Below are positions 8,682 to 18,670 of a stretch of 64,000 bases of DNA, one piece after another. The DNA comes from Meinhardsimonia xiamenensis. Its GTDB lineage: Bacteria > Pseudomonadota > Alphaproteobacteria > Rhodobacterales > Rhodobacteraceae. Location: assembly GCF_900102905.1 (NCBI RefSeq), contig NZ_FNFV01000001.1:131501-195500 (forward strand), in the 5' to 3' direction. Position numbers and translations under genes: made by a program. The notes under the pieces are model-generated. The model was given only the letters and a program-made list of their open reading frames with translations. It did not search any database and was not told the origin of the DNA. The stretch's first letter is position 1; each line of letters starts with the position of its first letter.

Positions 8682-10706
8682 ATGCACAGGGTGGCAAGCT
8701 ATGTGAAGGGCGAGTGGATCGGCCCCGGCAGGGCCGCCCGGCCGGTGACGAGTGCGGTGACAGGCGAGGTGATCGCCGAGGTCGGCCATGACGGGCTCGA
8801 TTTCGCCGGCATGCTCGCGCACGCGCGCACGGTAGGCGGGCCGGCGCTGAGGGCCATGAGCTTTCATGACCGGGCGCGGATGCTCAAGGCGCTGGCGCTC
8901 CATCTCAACGCGCGCAAGGAGGAGCTCTACGAGATCAGCTACGACACCGGCGCCACCCGCCGCGACCACGCCTTCGACATCGACGGCGGCATCGGCACGC
9001 TCTTCGTCTACGCCTCCAAGGGGCGCCGCGAGCTGCCCGACGGCCATGTGCTGCTTGACGGCGGCATCGAGGAGCTGGGCCGCAGCGGAAGCTTCAAGGG
9101 CCAGCATGTCTATGTGCCGCTGCGCGGGGTGGCCGTGCACATCAACGCCTATAATTTTCCCGTCTGGGGCATGCTGGAGAAGCTCGCGCCGAGCCTTCTG
9201 GCCGGCGTGCCTTCGGTGGTCAAGCCCGCCACCGCCAGCGCCTATGTCACCGGAGCCTGCGTGCGGATGATGATCGACTCCGGCATCCTGCCCGAAGGCG
9301 CGCTGCAGCTCGTCACCGGCAGCCTTGGGCCCACGCTCGAGCTCCTTGGGCCGCAGGACGTGGTCAGCTTCACCGGCTCGGCCGAGACCGCGCGCATGCT
9401 GCGCCGCACGCCGAACCTTCTTGACAACGCGGTGCGCTTCACCGCCGAGCAGGACAGCCTCAACGCCTCGATCCTCGGGCCGGACGCCGCACCTGGCACG
9501 CCCGAATTCGACCTTTTCGTCAAGGAGGTGGTGCGCGAGATGACGGTGAAGGCCGGGCAGAAATGCACCGCCATCCGCCGCATCATCGCGCCCGAGCCCC
9601 ATGTCGGCGCGGTGATCGAGGCGATCCGCGCGCGGCTTGCGAAGGTCGTCGTCGGCGACCCGCGCGCCGAGGGGGTGACGATGGGAGCGCTCATCTCCGC
9701 CGAGCAGAAGGCGGATGTGCTCGGGAAGGCCGCGCTCATCGGCAGCGAGGCCGCGCGCGTCTTCGGCGACCCCGAAAGCTTCACCCCTTTCGGCTCGAAC
9801 ACCGCCAATGGCGCCTTCCTGCCGCCGATGCTGTTTCACTGCGCCGACCCTGACGCGGCGCGGACGCTGCATGAAACCGAAGCCTTCGGCCCGGTTTCCA
9901 CGGTCATGGGCTATCGTGACCTGTCGCACGCCTTCGACATCGCCAACCGCGGCGGCGGCAGCCTCGTGGCCTCGGTCATCACCCATGACCCGGAGGTGGC
10001 GCGCGCGGCGGTGGAGGAGATCGGCGCCTGGCACGGACGACTCTATTTCAACGACCGCGACTCGATGGCCGAGGCCACCGGCCACGGCGCGCCGATGCCG
10101 CACATGACCCATGGCGGTCCGGGGCGCGCGGGCGGGGGCGAGGAGCTTGGCGGCATCCGCGGCGTGAAGCATTTCATGCAGCGGGTGGCGGTGCAGGGCA
10201 GTCCCGACCTGCTCACCCGCGTCTCCAACCGGTGGGTGCCCGGCGCGCGCGAATTCGAAGGCCCCACACACCCCTTCCGCCGCCGCTTCGGCGAGCTTCG
10301 GATCGGCGAGACGCTGCACACGCCCGCCCGCCAGATCACGCTCGAAGACATCGAGCATTTCGCCCGTTTCACCGGCGACACCTTCTATGCCCACATGGAC
10401 GAGGAGGCAGCCAGACGTAACCCGTTCTTCCCCGGCCGTGTGGCGCATGGCTATCTGTTGATCTCCTTCGCCGCCGGGCTGTTTGTGGACCCGGACGAAG
10501 GCCCGGTGCTCGCCAACACCGGGCTTGACAACCTGCGCTTCATGAAGCCGGTGAGCCCCGGCGACTCGATCGCCGTGACGCTGACGGTGAAGGAAAAGAA
10601 GAAGCGCAACGACGACTACGGCGAGGTGCGCTGGCATGTGCGGCTCGCCAACCAACACGACGAGACCGTGGCCGAATACGAGCTTCTGACCATGGTGGCG
10701 ATCTAA
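8682..10706 (+). CDS. paaZ: oxepin-CoA hydrolase / semialdehyde dehydrogenase PaaZ
   Basis: A 674-residue fusion enzyme of the phenylacetate pathway. The C-terminal MaoC-like hydratase opens the oxepin-CoA ring, and the N-terminal aldehyde dehydrogenase oxidises the resulting semialdehyde. The dehydrogenase part (about 1-510) has the general base in FTAEQD at E256 and the nucleophile in AGQKCTA at C295, the same positions as in E. coli PaaZ. The hydratase part (about 530-674) has FTGDTFYAH with D566 and H571, followed by the GYL segment. The ring-epoxidase genes paaABCDE and the ligase paaK are not in this window, so the gene is detached from the rest of its pathway. Confidence 0.95.
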   Translation: MHRVASYVKGEWIGPGRAARPVTSAVTGEVIAEVGHDGLDFAGMLAHARTVGGPALRAMSFHDRARMLKALALHLNARKEELYEISYDTGATRRDHAFDIDGGIGTLFVYASKGRRELPDGHVLLDGGIEELGRSGSFKGQHVYVPLRGVAVHINAYNFPVWGMLEKLAPSLLAGVPSVVKPATASAYVTGACVRMMIDSGILPEGALQLVTGSLGPTLELLGPQDVVSFTGSAETARMLRRTPNLLDNAVRFTAEQDSLNASILGPDAAPGTPEFDLFVKEVVREMTVKAGQKCTAIRRIIAPEPHVGAVIEAIRARLAKVVVGDPRAEGVTMGALISAEQKADVLGKAALIGSEAARVFGDPESFTPFGSNTANGAFLPPMLFHCADPDAARTLHETEAFGPVSTVMGYRDLSHAFDIANRGGGSLVASVITHDPEVARAAVEEIGAWHGRLYFNDRDSMAEATGHGAPMPHMTHGGPGRAGGGEELGGIRGVKHFMQRVAVQGSPDLLTRVSNRWVPGAREFEGPTHPFRRRFGELRIGETLHTPARQITLEDIEHFARFTGDTFYAHMDEEAARRNPFFPGRVAHGYLLISFAAGLFVDPDEGPVLANTGLDNLRFMKPVSPGDSIAVTLTVKEKKKRNDDYGEVRWHVRLANQHDETVAEYELLTMVAI

Positions 10707-10736
10707 GCTCGTGATCCTACGCGCCAAGTTGCCGGA

Positions 10737-10825
10737 CAGAGGGCATGCGCCCGCCCGGGTGGGCGCGAATGCGCCCGCCATGGGGGCGGGCGGGCGCATG
10801 CCCGGAACGCTGCGCGCTCCGGGCG
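10737..10825. repeat. intergenic palindromic repeat, copy 2
   Basis: The second copy of the repeat at 6560-6649, again between convergent genes (paaZ and infB). Its arms are perfect: GGGCATGCGCCCGCCC at 10741-10756 and its exact reverse complement at 10788-10803, followed by a second hairpin with CCCGGA/TCCGGG arms. Confidence 0.75.
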
Positions 10826-10881
10826 GATAGAAGTCGACCCAGCAAGACTGATCAGCACGCGCGCGAAGTGGGACAGGCGCG

Positions 10882-10906
10882 AAAAAAGGGGGCCATCCGG
10901 CCCCCC
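10882..10906 (-). terminator. rho-independent terminator of the infB operon
   Basis: Read on the minus strand, just after the infB stop, GGGGGCC pairs with GGCCCCC around a 4-nt loop (10888-10905), followed by six T. This is a standard intrinsic terminator for the rimP-nusA-rnpM-infB operon. Confidence 0.8.
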
Positions 10907-10929
10907 TTTCCGATCGTCTTCCAGACCCC

Positions 10930-13437
10930 TCAGTCGAGCTTGCGCTCGACCTCCTCGCGCTCGAAGATCTCGATGATGTCGCCCTTGCGGATGTCGTCGT
11001 AGTTCTCGAACGCCATGCCGCATTCCTGTCCGGCGCGCACCTCCGCGACCTCGTCCTTGAAGCGCTTGAGCGTCTTCAGCGTGCCCTCGTGGATCACCAC
11101 GTTGTCGCGCAGAAGCCGCACGCCCGCCGAACGCCGCGCCACGCCCTCGGTAACGAGACATCCCGCGACATTGCCGACCTTGGAGACCTTGAAGACCTCC
11201 TTGACCTCGGCATAGCCGATGAACTTCTCCCGCACCTCGGCCGACAGAAGCCCCTCGGCGGCCTTCTTCACGTCATCCACCAGGTCGTAGATCACCGAAT
11301 AGTAGCGGATCTCCACGCCCTTCTGGTTGGCTGCCTGCCGCGCGGCGGCGTTGGCGCGCACGTTGAAGCCGATCACCGGCGCACCGGAAGCCTCGGCCAG
11401 CGTCACATCCGTCTCGGTGATGGCGCCGACGCCGGCGTGAAGGACGCGCACGCGCACCTCGTCGTTGCCGATCTTCTCGAGCGCCTGCACGATCGCCTCG
11501 GACGAACCCTGCACGTCGGCCTTGACCACCACCGGCAGTTCCTTGACATTCGCATCGGCCTTGGCCTTGGCCAGAAGCTGGTCGAGCGACGCCTGAGCGC
11601 CGGCGGCCGCGCGCTTCTCCTTCGCCTTCTCCTGGCGATACTCGGAGATCTCGCGCGCCTGCGCCTCGGTCTCGACGACATTGAGCACGTCGCCTGCCTC
11701 GGGGGTGCCGTTGAGGCCCAGCACCTCCACCGGCTGCGACGGTCCGGCCTCCTTCACCCGCTCGCCCGAGTCGCTGATGAGCGCGCGCACCTTGCCCCAC
11801 TGCTCGCCGACGACAAAGACGTCGCCCTGACGCAGCGTGCCGTTCTGCACCAGCACCGTGGCCACCGGGCCGCGGCCGACATCGAGCTGCGCCTCGATCA
11901 CCGCGCCCTTCGCGGGGCGGTTGGGGTTGGCCTTGAGCTCGAGAATCTCGGCCTGCAGCGCAATCGCTTCCAGAAGGTCGTCGATCCCCTGACCGGTAAT
12001 CGCCGAAACCTCCACGTCCTGCACGTCCCCCGAGAGCTTCTCGACCACGATCTCGTGCTGCAGAAGCTCGGTGCGCACCTTGTCGGGGTTGGCCTCGGGC
12101 TTGTCGATCTTGTTGATCGCCACGATGATGGGCACGCCTGCGGCCTTGGCGTGGTTGATCGCCTCCACCGTCTGCGGCATCACCGAATCGTCAGCGGCAA
12201 CCACCAGCACGACGATGTCGGTCACCTGCGCGCCCCGCGCGCGCATCGAGGTGAACGCGGCGTGGCCCGGCGTGTCGAGGAAGGTGATGAGCTGGCCGTC
12301 CTTCGTCTTCACCTGATAGGCGCCGATGTGCTGGGTGATGCCCCCGGCCTCGCCCGCCGTCACCTTGGTGTTGCGGATCGCATCGAGAAGCGAGGTCTTG
12401 CCGTGGTCGACATGGCCCATGACCGTGACCACCGGCGGACGCGGCACCAGGTCCTCGGGCTTGTCCTCATAGGTGTCGATCACGTCCTCGACCGCCGATT
12501 CGGAAACGCGCACCGGGCGATGGCCGAATTCCTCGACGATGAGCTCGGCGGTGTCGGCGTCGATGGTCTGGTTCTGCGTGACCATCAGGCCCATCTTCAT
12601 CAGCGCCTTGACCACATCGGCAACGCGCTCGGCCATGCGGTTGGCCAGCTCCGAGACCATGATCGCGTCAGGGATCTGCACGTCGCGCACGACCTTCTCG
12701 CGGCTCTGGGCACCGCCCATGGCCTTCTGGCGCGCGCGTTCCTGCTTGCGGCGCATCGCGGCCAGCGACCGCTCGCGCCCGCCGTCACCTGACAGCACCT
12801 GGTTGAGCGTGAGCTTGCCGGAGCGGCGTCCCTCTTCGCGGACGCGGCCCCGACCCTCGCGCTCGGGCTTCTCCCGTTCCCGGTCAGCCTTGCGGGGCGA
12901 GGGAGCCGGCTTTGCGGCGCGCGGCTCCTCGACCTTCTCCGGCTTTGCAGCCGCCGGCTTTTCATGGCGCGCCTTGGCCTCCTGCTCGGCGGCGCGGCGC
13001 GCGGCTTCCTCCTCCTCGGCCTTGCGGCGGGCGGCCTCGGCGATCTCGCGCTCCTGGCGCTCCTTCTCTTCTGCCTCGCGGCGGCGGCGCTCCCGCTCCT
13101 CGGCGCGGGCGCGCTCCTCGGCCTCCCGGCGCGCGGCCTCTTCGGCCTCGCGTGCCTTCGCGGCGGCAAGCGCCTTCATCCGGCGCTCGAGCTCGGCATC
13201 CGTAATGCCTGCCGGCCGCTTCGCGGGGTCGCCACCCAAAGGCGTCTTCTTCGCCGCCTTGGCCGCCGGCGTTTCCACCTCCGGCTTGGCGGCCCCGGTC
13301 TTGGGCACCACAACGCGCTTGCGCTTCGTCTCGACCACAACGCTCTTCGTCCGGCCGTGGCTGAAGCTCTGCTTCACGCTGCCGGAACGCGGGCCGCCAC
13401 GCAGGCCGAGTGTCTTCTTGCCGTCGGTATCGCTCAT
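10930..13437 (-). CDS. infB: translation initiation factor IF-2
   Basis: An 835-residue IF-2, the GTPase that brings initiator tRNA to the 30S subunit. The start at 13437 gives the alphaproteobacterial N-terminus [10 protein letters not shown] and overlaps the upstream stop (ATGA). Residues about 80-230 are a long, highly charged Glu/Arg/Ala-rich coiled region. The GTPase domain has G1 [12 protein letters not shown]3 DTPGHAAF and G4 NKID. Domains 2-4 follow. It is the last gene of the rimP-nusA-rnpM-infB operon and has an intrinsic terminator behind it. Confidence 0.98.
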   Translation of the reverse strand: MSDTDGKKTLGLRGGPRSGSVKQSFSHGRTKSVVVETKRKRVVVPKTGAAKPEVETPAAKAAKKTPLGGDPAKRPAGITDAELERRMKALAAAKAREAEEAARREAEERARAEERERRRREAEEKERQEREIAEAARRKAEEEEAARRAAEQEAKARHEKPAAAKPEKVEEPRAAKPAPSPRKADREREKPEREGRGRVREEGRRSGKLTLNQVLSGDGGRERSLAAMRRKQERARQKAMGGAQSREKVVRDVQIPDAIMVSELANRMAERVADVVKALMKMGLMVTQNQTIDADTAELIVEEFGHRPVRVSESAVEDVIDTYEDKPEDLVPRPPVVTVMGHVDHGKTSLLDAIRNTKVTAGEAGGITQHIGAYQVKTKDGQLITFLDTPGHAAFTSMRARGAQVTDIVVLVVAADDSVMPQTVEAINHAKAAGVPIIVAINKIDKPEANPDKVRTELLQHEIVVEKLSGDVQDVEVSAITGQGIDDLLEAIALQAEILELKANPNRPAKGAVIEAQLDVGRGPVATVLVQNGTLRQGDVFVVGEQWGKVRALISDSGERVKEAGPSQPVEVLGLNGTPEAGDVLNVVETEAQAREISEYRQEKAKEKRAAAGAQASLDQLLAKAKADANVKELPVVVKADVQGSSEAIVQALEKIGNDEVRVRVLHAGVGAITETDVTLAEASGAPVIGFNVRANAAARQAANQKGVEIRYYSVIYDLVDDVKKAAEGLLSAEVREKFIGYAEVKEVFKVSKVGNVAGCLVTEGVARRSAGVRLLRDNVVIHEGTLKTLKRFKDEVAEVRAGQECGMAFENYDDIRKGDIIEIFEREEVERKLD

Positions 13438-14066
13438 GTAACCTTCGTATCCTTCCCGGCGCGTTCGGCGCCGATCGCCTTTCGCAGCCCCGCAAGTCGC
13501 GTGGCATCCTCTACTACACGTTTGGAGAGACCGCCAGCGGCGAGCGCGCAATGTATCACACGTTCGCGTCCGAAAGCCAAACCCAATTCGGACGCGTTTA
13601 GAACGTCGACGAGGCTTTCCGGCCCGGCCGGCGGCTTCAACCGCCCCCTTTCACGCAAAGAACCGTCCCGCGCCTGAACGAGAACCGCCGCCCGGCCAGT
13701 CGTCAGCCAGTCCTTCACCTTCTCGAAGCCGGCAACGGCCTCGCCGGCCTTCCTCGCCAGCGAGATAGCGTCGATCACGCGCCGTGCAAGGGTCTCTTCC
13801 ACCTGATCGGCCAGATCCTCCGGCACCTCCACCGCCTTGCGCGCGGCACGGGCAAAGAGACGCTTCCCGACCGCCGTCTCGATCGCCTCTCGCTCCGCCG
13901 AAACCCAGATGCCCCGGCCGGGCAGGCGGCCGGCGATGTCGGGCACCACCCGGTCGCCGGGGCCGATGACGAAGCGGACGAGACCGGCCTTCGGCCCCGA
14001 GCGGCCGGTGACGATGCACCGCCGCTCGGGCTCGGTCCGGTTCTTGATGCGTCCGCCCCGCGTCAC
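13434..14066 (-). CDS. rnpM: YlxR/RnpM family RNA-binding protein with L7Ae-like domain
   Basis: A 210-residue protein with two parts. The N-terminal DUF448/YlxR domain shows [19 protein letters not shown] and the LPGRGIWVS loop. The C-terminal part (about residues 95-190) is L7Ae-like, with [17 protein letters not shown]. In Bacillus subtilis YlxR (RnpM) binds the RNase P RNA, and a separate gene encodes YlxQ, the L7Ae-like protein. Here both are fused, as is usual in alphaproteobacteria. It lies between nusA and infB and overlaps infB by 4 nt. It is sometimes annotated only as 'RNA-binding protein'. Confidence 0.9.
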   Translation of the reverse strand: MTRGGRIKNRTEPERRCIVTGRSGPKAGLVRFVIGPGDRVVPDIAGRLPGRGIWVSAEREAIETAVGKRLFARAARKAVEVPEDLADQVEETLARRVIDAISLARKAGEAVAGFEKVKDWLTTGRAAVLVQARDGSLRERGRLKPPAGPESLVDVLNASELGLAFGRERVIHCALAAGGLSKRVVEDATRLAGLRKAIGAERAGKDTKVT

Positions 14067-14071
14067 CGTGC

Positions 14072-15844
14072 TCAGGCCTCCTCGGTTGCCTCGCCGTCGA
14101 CGGCCTCGGCTTCTTCCTCGCCCGTCTCCAGTTCGGCCGGATCGACCCAGCCAAGCTGAACGCGGGCGTTCATCACCAGCTGCTGGGCCTCCTCGAGGCT
14201 CACGTCGAACTTCTCGAGAATGCCCTCGTCCTTGTGACGCTCACCGTTGACGGTCGTCCAGCCACCGGCAAGCTCCCAGTCGGCGCAGGTGGCGAAGTCC
14301 TCCAGCGTCTTGATGCCCTCCTCGGCCAGCGCCTCCAGCATCTGCGGCGTCAGGCCGGGGAACTCGGCGAGGCTGTCCTCCAGCCCCAGCTCGCGCGCGC
14401 GCTCGAGCGCCTTGCGGTTCTGCTCCTCGAGCACGTCGCGGGCACGGGCCTGAAGCTCGGCCACCGTCTCCTCGTCGATGCCCTCGATCACCAGAAGCTC
14501 CTCGGGGTCGACATAGGCAACTTCCTCGAGCGAGGTGAAGCCCTCGGCCACCAGAAGCTGGGCGAAGAACTCGTCGAGGTCGAGCGCGTCCATGAACAGC
14601 TTGGTGCGCTCGGCAAACTCGGCCTGACGGCGCTGGCTCTCCTCCTCCTCGGTCATGATGTCGATATCAAGCCCGGTGAGCTGGCTGGCGAGCCGCACGT
14701 TCTGCCCGCGCCTGCCGATGGCCAGCGAGAGCTGATCTTCCGGCACCACGACCTCGATCTTGCCGGCCTCCTCGTCGATGACGACCTTGGAGACCTCCGC
14801 CGGCTGCAGCGCGTTCACAAGGAAGGTGGCCTGATCCTCGTTCCAGGGGATGATGTCGATGCGCTCACCCTGAAGCTCGTTGACCACCGCCTGCACGCGC
14901 GACCCACGCATGCCCACGCAGGCACCGACCGGGTCGATCGAGGGGTCATGGCTGACCACGGCAATCTTCGCCCGGCTGCCCGGATCGCGCGCCACGGCCT
15001 TGATCTCGATGATGCCGTCGTAGATCTCCGGCACCTCCATCTTGAAGAGCTCGGCCATGAACTCCGGCGCGGTGCGCGACAGGAAGATCTGCGGGCCGCG
15101 ATTCTCGCGCCGCACATCCTTCACCCAGGCGCGGATGCGGTCGCCGGGGCGGTAGCTTTCGCGCCCGATCTTGTCGTTGCGGCGCAGCACCGCCTCGCCA
15201 CGGCCGACATCGACGATGATGTTGCCGTATTCCTCGCGCTTGACGATGCCGTTGATGATGGTGCCGACGCGGTCCTTGAACTCCTCGTACTGGCGCTCCC
15301 GCTCGGCCTCGCGCACCCGCTGCAGGATCACCTGCTTGGCCGATTGCGCCGCGATCCGGCCCATCTCAACGGGCGGCACCTCGTCGATGATCTCGTCGCC
15401 CACCTGCGGCTCGACCGACTGGTCGACGCCTTCCATCAGCATCCGGTCGGTCTCGGTCGGCGCGCGCAGGATGAAGCGGTGGATCTTGCGCCGCTCCACC
15501 TCGTTGCCTTCCTCGTCGAACACCGGCGCGCTGGCCTCGAGCACCACCACCTCGGGCCGCGCCTGCGCTACGATCTGACGCGCCTGGTCCGGGTCAACCT
15601 CGGCCTGAAAGTTCTCGATTGCCTCGGGGTCGGCCACCGTGCGCACGCGGGTGAAGGTCGCCCGCCCGGTCTTGCGGTCGATCTTCACACGAATGTCGAG
15701 GTCGGCGCCGTAGCGGCTCTTCGCCGCGCGCGCGAGGCTTTCCTCCATCGCCTCGACAACGACGCCGGGGTCAATCATCTTCTCCCGCGCCACCGCCTCG
15801 GCGGTCTGCAACAGTTCAAGCTGGTTGGCTGATGTGATGGCCAT
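14072..15844 (-). CDS. nusA: transcription termination/antitermination factor NusA
   Basis: A 590-residue NusA that binds RNA polymerase and nascent RNA and modulates pausing, termination and antitermination. The order is the N-terminal polymerase-binding domain (1-130), S1 domain (GNIIVDVGRGEAVLRRND), KH1 and KH2 (DPVGACVGMRGSRVQAV and LSLAIGRRGQNVRLAS), then C-terminal helix-hairpin-helix repeats and an acidic tail rich in Glu. It follows rimP by two bases. In E. coli NusA controls its own operon by acting at leader terminators, which bears on the hairpin found ahead of rimP here. Confidence 0.97.
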   Translation of the reverse strand: MAITSANQLELLQTAEAVAREKMIDPGVVVEAMEESLARAAKSRYGADLDIRVKIDRKTGRATFTRVRTVADPEAIENFQAEVDPDQARQIVAQARPEVVVLEASAPVFDEEGNEVERRKIHRFILRAPTETDRMLMEGVDQSVEPQVGDEIIDEVPPVEMGRIAAQSAKQVILQRVREAERERQYEEFKDRVGTIINGIVKREEYGNIIVDVGRGEAVLRRNDKIGRESYRPGDRIRAWVKDVRRENRGPQIFLSRTAPEFMAELFKMEVPEIYDGIIEIKAVARDPGSRAKIAVVSHDPSIDPVGACVGMRGSRVQAVVNELQGERIDIIPWNEDQATFLVNALQPAEVSKVVIDEEAGKIEVVVPEDQLSLAIGRRGQNVRLASQLTGLDIDIMTEEEESQRRQAEFAERTKLFMDALDLDEFFAQLLVAEGFTSLEEVAYVDPEELLVIEGIDEETVAELQARARDVLEEQNRKALERARELGLEDSLAEFPGLTPQMLEALAEEGIKTLEDFATCADWELAGGWTTVNGERHKDEGILEKFDVSLEEAQQLVMNARVQLGWVDPAELETGEEEAEAVDGEATEEA

Positions 15845-15846
15845 GT

Positions 15847-16455
15847 TCAGTCCTCCTCGGACCGCCCCGCGGTCCCGTCAGTTGTCTCGTCTTCGGTTTC
15901 GTCTTCGGTCTCGATCGCGTCAAACTGCGTCTCGTCGATGATGCCCGCCGCCCGTCTGTCGGCGAGGGCGGCACGGATGAGCTCGTCGGTCAGCACCAGC
16001 TTGGCATCGGCCAGCCAGTCGAACCTGAGCCCGATCGTGCCCTCGGCGATCTCGATCAGCACCTCGCCATCCTCGACCCCGGCAAGCCGCCCCTTGAAGC
16101 GCCGCCGCCCGTCGATGAGCTCGGTGGTCTCGAGCCTGGCTTCCCAGCCGGCCCAGTCCTCGAAATCCTTCAGCCGCGTCAGCGGCCGGTCGATGCCGGG
16201 GCTCGAGACCTCGAGCGTGTAGGCGCCCTCGATCGGGTCTTCCACATCGAGCACCGCCGAGACGGCGGTGGAAATCGCCGCGCAGTCATCCACCTCGATG
16301 CCGCCGCCGGGGCGGTCGGCCATGATCTGCAGCACGGGCTTCCTGCCGCCCTGCAGCCGCAGGCGGACGAGTTCATATCCCATGTCCTCGATCACCGGCC
16401 GCACGATGTCGGCGAGCCTGCGGTCGATGGGCGTCTTCGCGATCAGATCGGTCAT
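15847..16455 (-). CDS. rimP: ribosome maturation factor RimP
   Basis: A 202-residue RimP, needed for 30S subunit maturation. The start at 16455 gives [14 protein letters not shown], the usual N-terminus. Upstream in-frame codons would place translation inside the leader hairpin, so I rejected them. Family motifs are [27 protein letters not shown] and [15 protein letters not shown]. The C-terminus carries a short acidic [10 protein letters not shown] tail. It is the first gene of the rimP-nusA-rnpM-infB operon. The ribosome site is weak (GAG 6 bases upstream). Confidence 0.95.
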   Translation of the reverse strand: MTDLIAKTPIDRRLADIVRPVIEDMGYELVRLRLQGGRKPVLQIMADRPGGGIEVDDCAAISTAVSAVLDVEDPIEGAYTLEVSSPGIDRPLTRLKDFEDWAGWEARLETTELIDGRRRFKGRLAGVEDGEVLIEIAEGTIGLRFDWLADAKLVLTDELIRAALADRRAAGIIDETQFDAIETEDETEDETTDGTAGRSEED

Positions 16456-16467
16456 GTTCTCGGGCAC

Positions 16468-16490
16468 AAAAAAACGGGCCCGCGGCCCGT
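16468..16490 (-). terminator. terminator hairpin in the rimP leader (probable attenuator)
   Basis: On the minus strand ACGGGCC pairs with GGCCCGT around a 3-nt loop (16490-16474), and seven T follow (16474-16468). The T tract ends 12 nt before the rimP start codon, downstream of the candidate promoter. It therefore lies inside the leader and probably acts as an attenuator rather than as the end of pncB. Confidence 0.65.
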
Positions 16491-16545
16491 CATCCTTTTC
16501 CGGTGGAGCCCTGGGGGTGGAGGCCAGAGCGCCGCTGTTGAGGTC

Positions 16546-16574
16546 CATATACGCATCACCCGCCCCGATTTCAA
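16546..16574 (-). promoter_or_regulatory. candidate sigma-70 promoter of the rimP operon
   Basis: On the minus strand TTGAAA (16574-16569) is followed by a 17-bp spacer and TATATG (16551-16546). Transcription would start near 16539, giving a leader of about 84 nt before rimP. Confidence 0.55.
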
Positions 16575-16625
16575 GCCGGGCTTCTCACCCTGGGTGGCAA
16601 TACCCCGGGGGGAGCGCGGAAGCGC

Positions 16626-16642
16626 GGGGGGCAGCGCCCCCC
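16626..16642 (-). terminator. GC hairpin after pncB, no T tract
   Basis: GGGGGGC pairs with GCCCCCC around a 3-nt loop, 9 bases beyond the pncB stop. There is no T run, so it may be a rho-dependent 3' end or an mRNA-stabilising hairpin. Confidence 0.4.
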
Positions 16643-16650
16643 TCCGCCCT

Positions 16651-17943
16651 CTACACCACGACCTCGCGCTCGACCTGCTCGCCCACGCCGAAGACGCGCT
16701 TGTAGCGCTCGATCTGCTCCTTCGGCCCCATCGCCTTTCTGGGGTTGTCGGAAAGCTTCACCGTCGGCCGGCCATTGGCCGCCACCGCCTTGCAGACGAG
16801 CGAGAAGGGCGCCAGCGCATCGTCCTTCACCAGCCCGCGGAAGTCGTTGGTCAAAAGCGTGCCCCAGCCGAAGCTGAGCCGCACCCGCCCGTGGAAGCGC
16901 TCGTAGAGCTTCTCGATCAGATCCACATCGAGCCCGTCAGAGAAGATCAGCAGCTTCTGCCGGGGATCCTGCCCGCGGCTCTTCCACCAGGCGATGGCCG
17001 TCTCGCCGCCCTCGAAGGGATCGCCCGAATCGATGCGGATCCCGGTCCATCCCGCCAGCCAGTCCGGCGCGCGCTCGAGAAACTGCCTGGTGCCGAAGGT
17101 GTCGGGCAGGATGATGCGCAGGTTGCCCTCGTGTTCCTCGTGCCATTCCTCGAGCACCTTGTAGGGCGCCTCTCGCAGTTCCTCGTCGGTTTCGGCCAGC
17201 GCGGCATAGACCATCGGCAATTCATGCGCGTTGGTGCCGATCGCCTCGACCTCCCGGCGCATGGCGATGAGGCAGTTGGAAGTGCCGATGAACTTGTCGC
17301 CCAAGCCTTCGATCAGCGCCTGCACGCACCAGTCCTGCCACAGGAAGGAGTGCCGCCGGCGAGTGCCGAAATCGGCAAGCTTCAGACCCTCGAGCCTGCG
17401 CAGCCGCTCCACCTTGTCCCACACCCGCGTCATCGCGCGCGCATAGAGCACCTGCAGCTCGAAACGCCCCATGTGCCTGAGCACCGCGCGGGCGCGCAGC
17501 TCCATGAGCACCGCAAGCGCGGGGATCTCCCACAGCATCACCTCCGGCCATTTGCCCTCGAAGGTCAGCTCGTACTGCCCGTCGCGCTTTTCGAGATGGT
17601 AGGGCGGCAGTTGCAGCTGCTCGAACCACTCCATGAACTCCGGCGTGAACATCTGCCGCTTGCCGTAGAACATGTTGCCCCTGAGCCAGGTGCTCTCCCC
17701 GCGCGACAGCCGCAGGGTGCGGATGTGGTCGAGCTGCTCGCGCACCTCCTTCTCCTCCACCAGATCGGCGAGGCGCACCGACTTGGTGCGGTTGATGAGC
17801 GAGAAGGTCACGTTCACGTCCGGCTTCCGGTGGAAGACGAACTGGCACATCAGGAGCTTGTAGAAGTCGGTGTCGATCAGCGACCGGACGATCGGGTCGA
17901 TCTTCCAGTTGTGATTGTAGACGCGGGTGGCGATATCGACCAT
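16651..17943 (-). CDS. pncB: nicotinate phosphoribosyltransferase
   Basis: A 430-residue enzyme that joins nicotinate to PRPP to make nicotinate mononucleotide, with ATP hydrolysis. Typical motifs are [15 protein letters not shown] near residue 25, [37 protein letters not shown] and the phosphate-binding [13 protein letters not shown]. The start codon overlaps the pncA stop (ATGA). With pncA it forms a two-gene operon converting nicotinamide to NaMN, the Preiss-Handler salvage route to NAD. Confidence 0.96.
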   Translation of the reverse strand: MVDIATRVYNHNWKIDPIVRSLIDTDFYKLLMCQFVFHRKPDVNVTFSLINRTKSVRLADLVEEKEVREQLDHIRTLRLSRGESTWLRGNMFYGKRQMFTPEFMEWFEQLQLPPYHLEKRDGQYELTFEGKWPEVMLWEIPALAVLMELRARAVLRHMGRFELQVLYARAMTRVWDKVERLRRLEGLKLADFGTRRRHSFLWQDWCVQALIEGLGDKFIGTSNCLIAMRREVEAIGTNAHELPMVYAALAETDEELREAPYKVLEEWHEEHEGNLRIILPDTFGTRQFLERAPDWLAGWTGIRIDSGDPFEGGETAIAWWKSRGQDPRQKLLIFSDGLDVDLIEKLYERFHGRVRLSFGWGTLLTNDFRGLVKDDALAPFSLVCKAVAANGRPTVKLSDNPRKAMGPKEQIERYKRVFGVGEQVEREVVV

Positions 17944-18557
17944 CAGCCGCGCCCCTCAAGCCGCACGCCCGCCTTGCGCATCGCCTCGCGTGCCGCGGCA
18001 AGGGAGCCTTCAAGGTCGATGGCGCGGCAGAGATCCTCGCGCACCGTCACCTCGAAGCCGAGCCGCGCGGCATCGAGTGCGGAGTAGTTCACGCAGAAAT
18101 CGGTGGCGAGCCCCACCAGCGTGAGCCGGTTGATCCCGCGTGTGCGCAGGTATCCCTCAAGCCCCGTGGGCGTGGTGCGGTCATTCTCGAAGAAGGCGGA
18201 ATAGCTGTCGATCTCGCGGTGAAAGCCCTTGCGGATGATGAGCTGCGCGCGCTCGGTGTCGAGATCGGGGTGGAAGGCGGCGCCGGGCGCGCCCTGCACG
18301 CAGTGGTCGGGCCAGAGCACCTGCTCGCCATAAGGCATTTCCACCGTCTCGAATGGCGCCTTGCCGGCGTGCTGCGAGGCGAAGGAGGCGTGATCGGCCG
18401 GGTGCCAGTCCTGCGTGAGGATGACGGCGGCAAACTCGGCCATGAGCGCGTTGATGCCGGGCACGATCTCGTCGCCACCCGGCACGGCAAGCGCGCCACC
18501 GGGGCAGAAGTCGTTCTGCACGTCGATCACGACGAGCGCTTCGTCAGGGGCGGGCAT
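17943..18557 (-). CDS. pncA: nicotinamidase
   Basis: A 204-residue isochorismatase-fold amidase that deaminates nicotinamide to nicotinate. The catalytic Asp is in [19 protein letters not shown], the metal ligands are in [14 protein letters not shown], the catalytic Lys is in [11 protein letters not shown] and the nucleophile Cys is in [14 protein letters not shown]. The start has an AAGGAGGG ribosome site. It is the first gene of the pncA-pncB operon. Confidence 0.96.
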   Translation of the reverse strand: MPAPDEALVVIDVQNDFCPGGALAVPGGDEIVPGINALMAEFAAVILTQDWHPADHASFASQHAGKAPFETVEMPYGEQVLWPDHCVQGAPGAAFHPDLDTERAQLIIRKGFHREIDSYSAFFENDRTTPTGLEGYLRTRGINRLTLVGLATDFCVNYSALDAARLGFEVTVREDLCRAIDLEGSLAAAREAMRKAGVRLEGRG

Positions 18558-18670
18558 GGCGAATTCCCTCCTTGCGTGTTCGCAACTTGCTAAGCCGCCC
18601 CTGCCCGCCGGTCAACCGAAGCGCGCTTGCGCCGGCTTGAACCGCGCGCCGGCTGGGGCTAGGCCGAGGC

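Noticed and set aside
6560-10825. The repeated palindrome as part of a CRISPR or an IS remnant
   Set aside because: Only two copies 4 kb apart, no regular spacers, no transposase and no target duplications; a REP-like element fits better.
14234-15832. A 532-codon open frame opposite nusA, and a 567-codon one opposite infB
   Set aside because: Both are His/Leu/Asp-rich shadows of conserved genes.
16468-16490. The rimP leader hairpin as a plain terminator of pncB
   Set aside because: It lies downstream of a good promoter and 12 nt before rimP, and pncB has another hairpin right after its stop.
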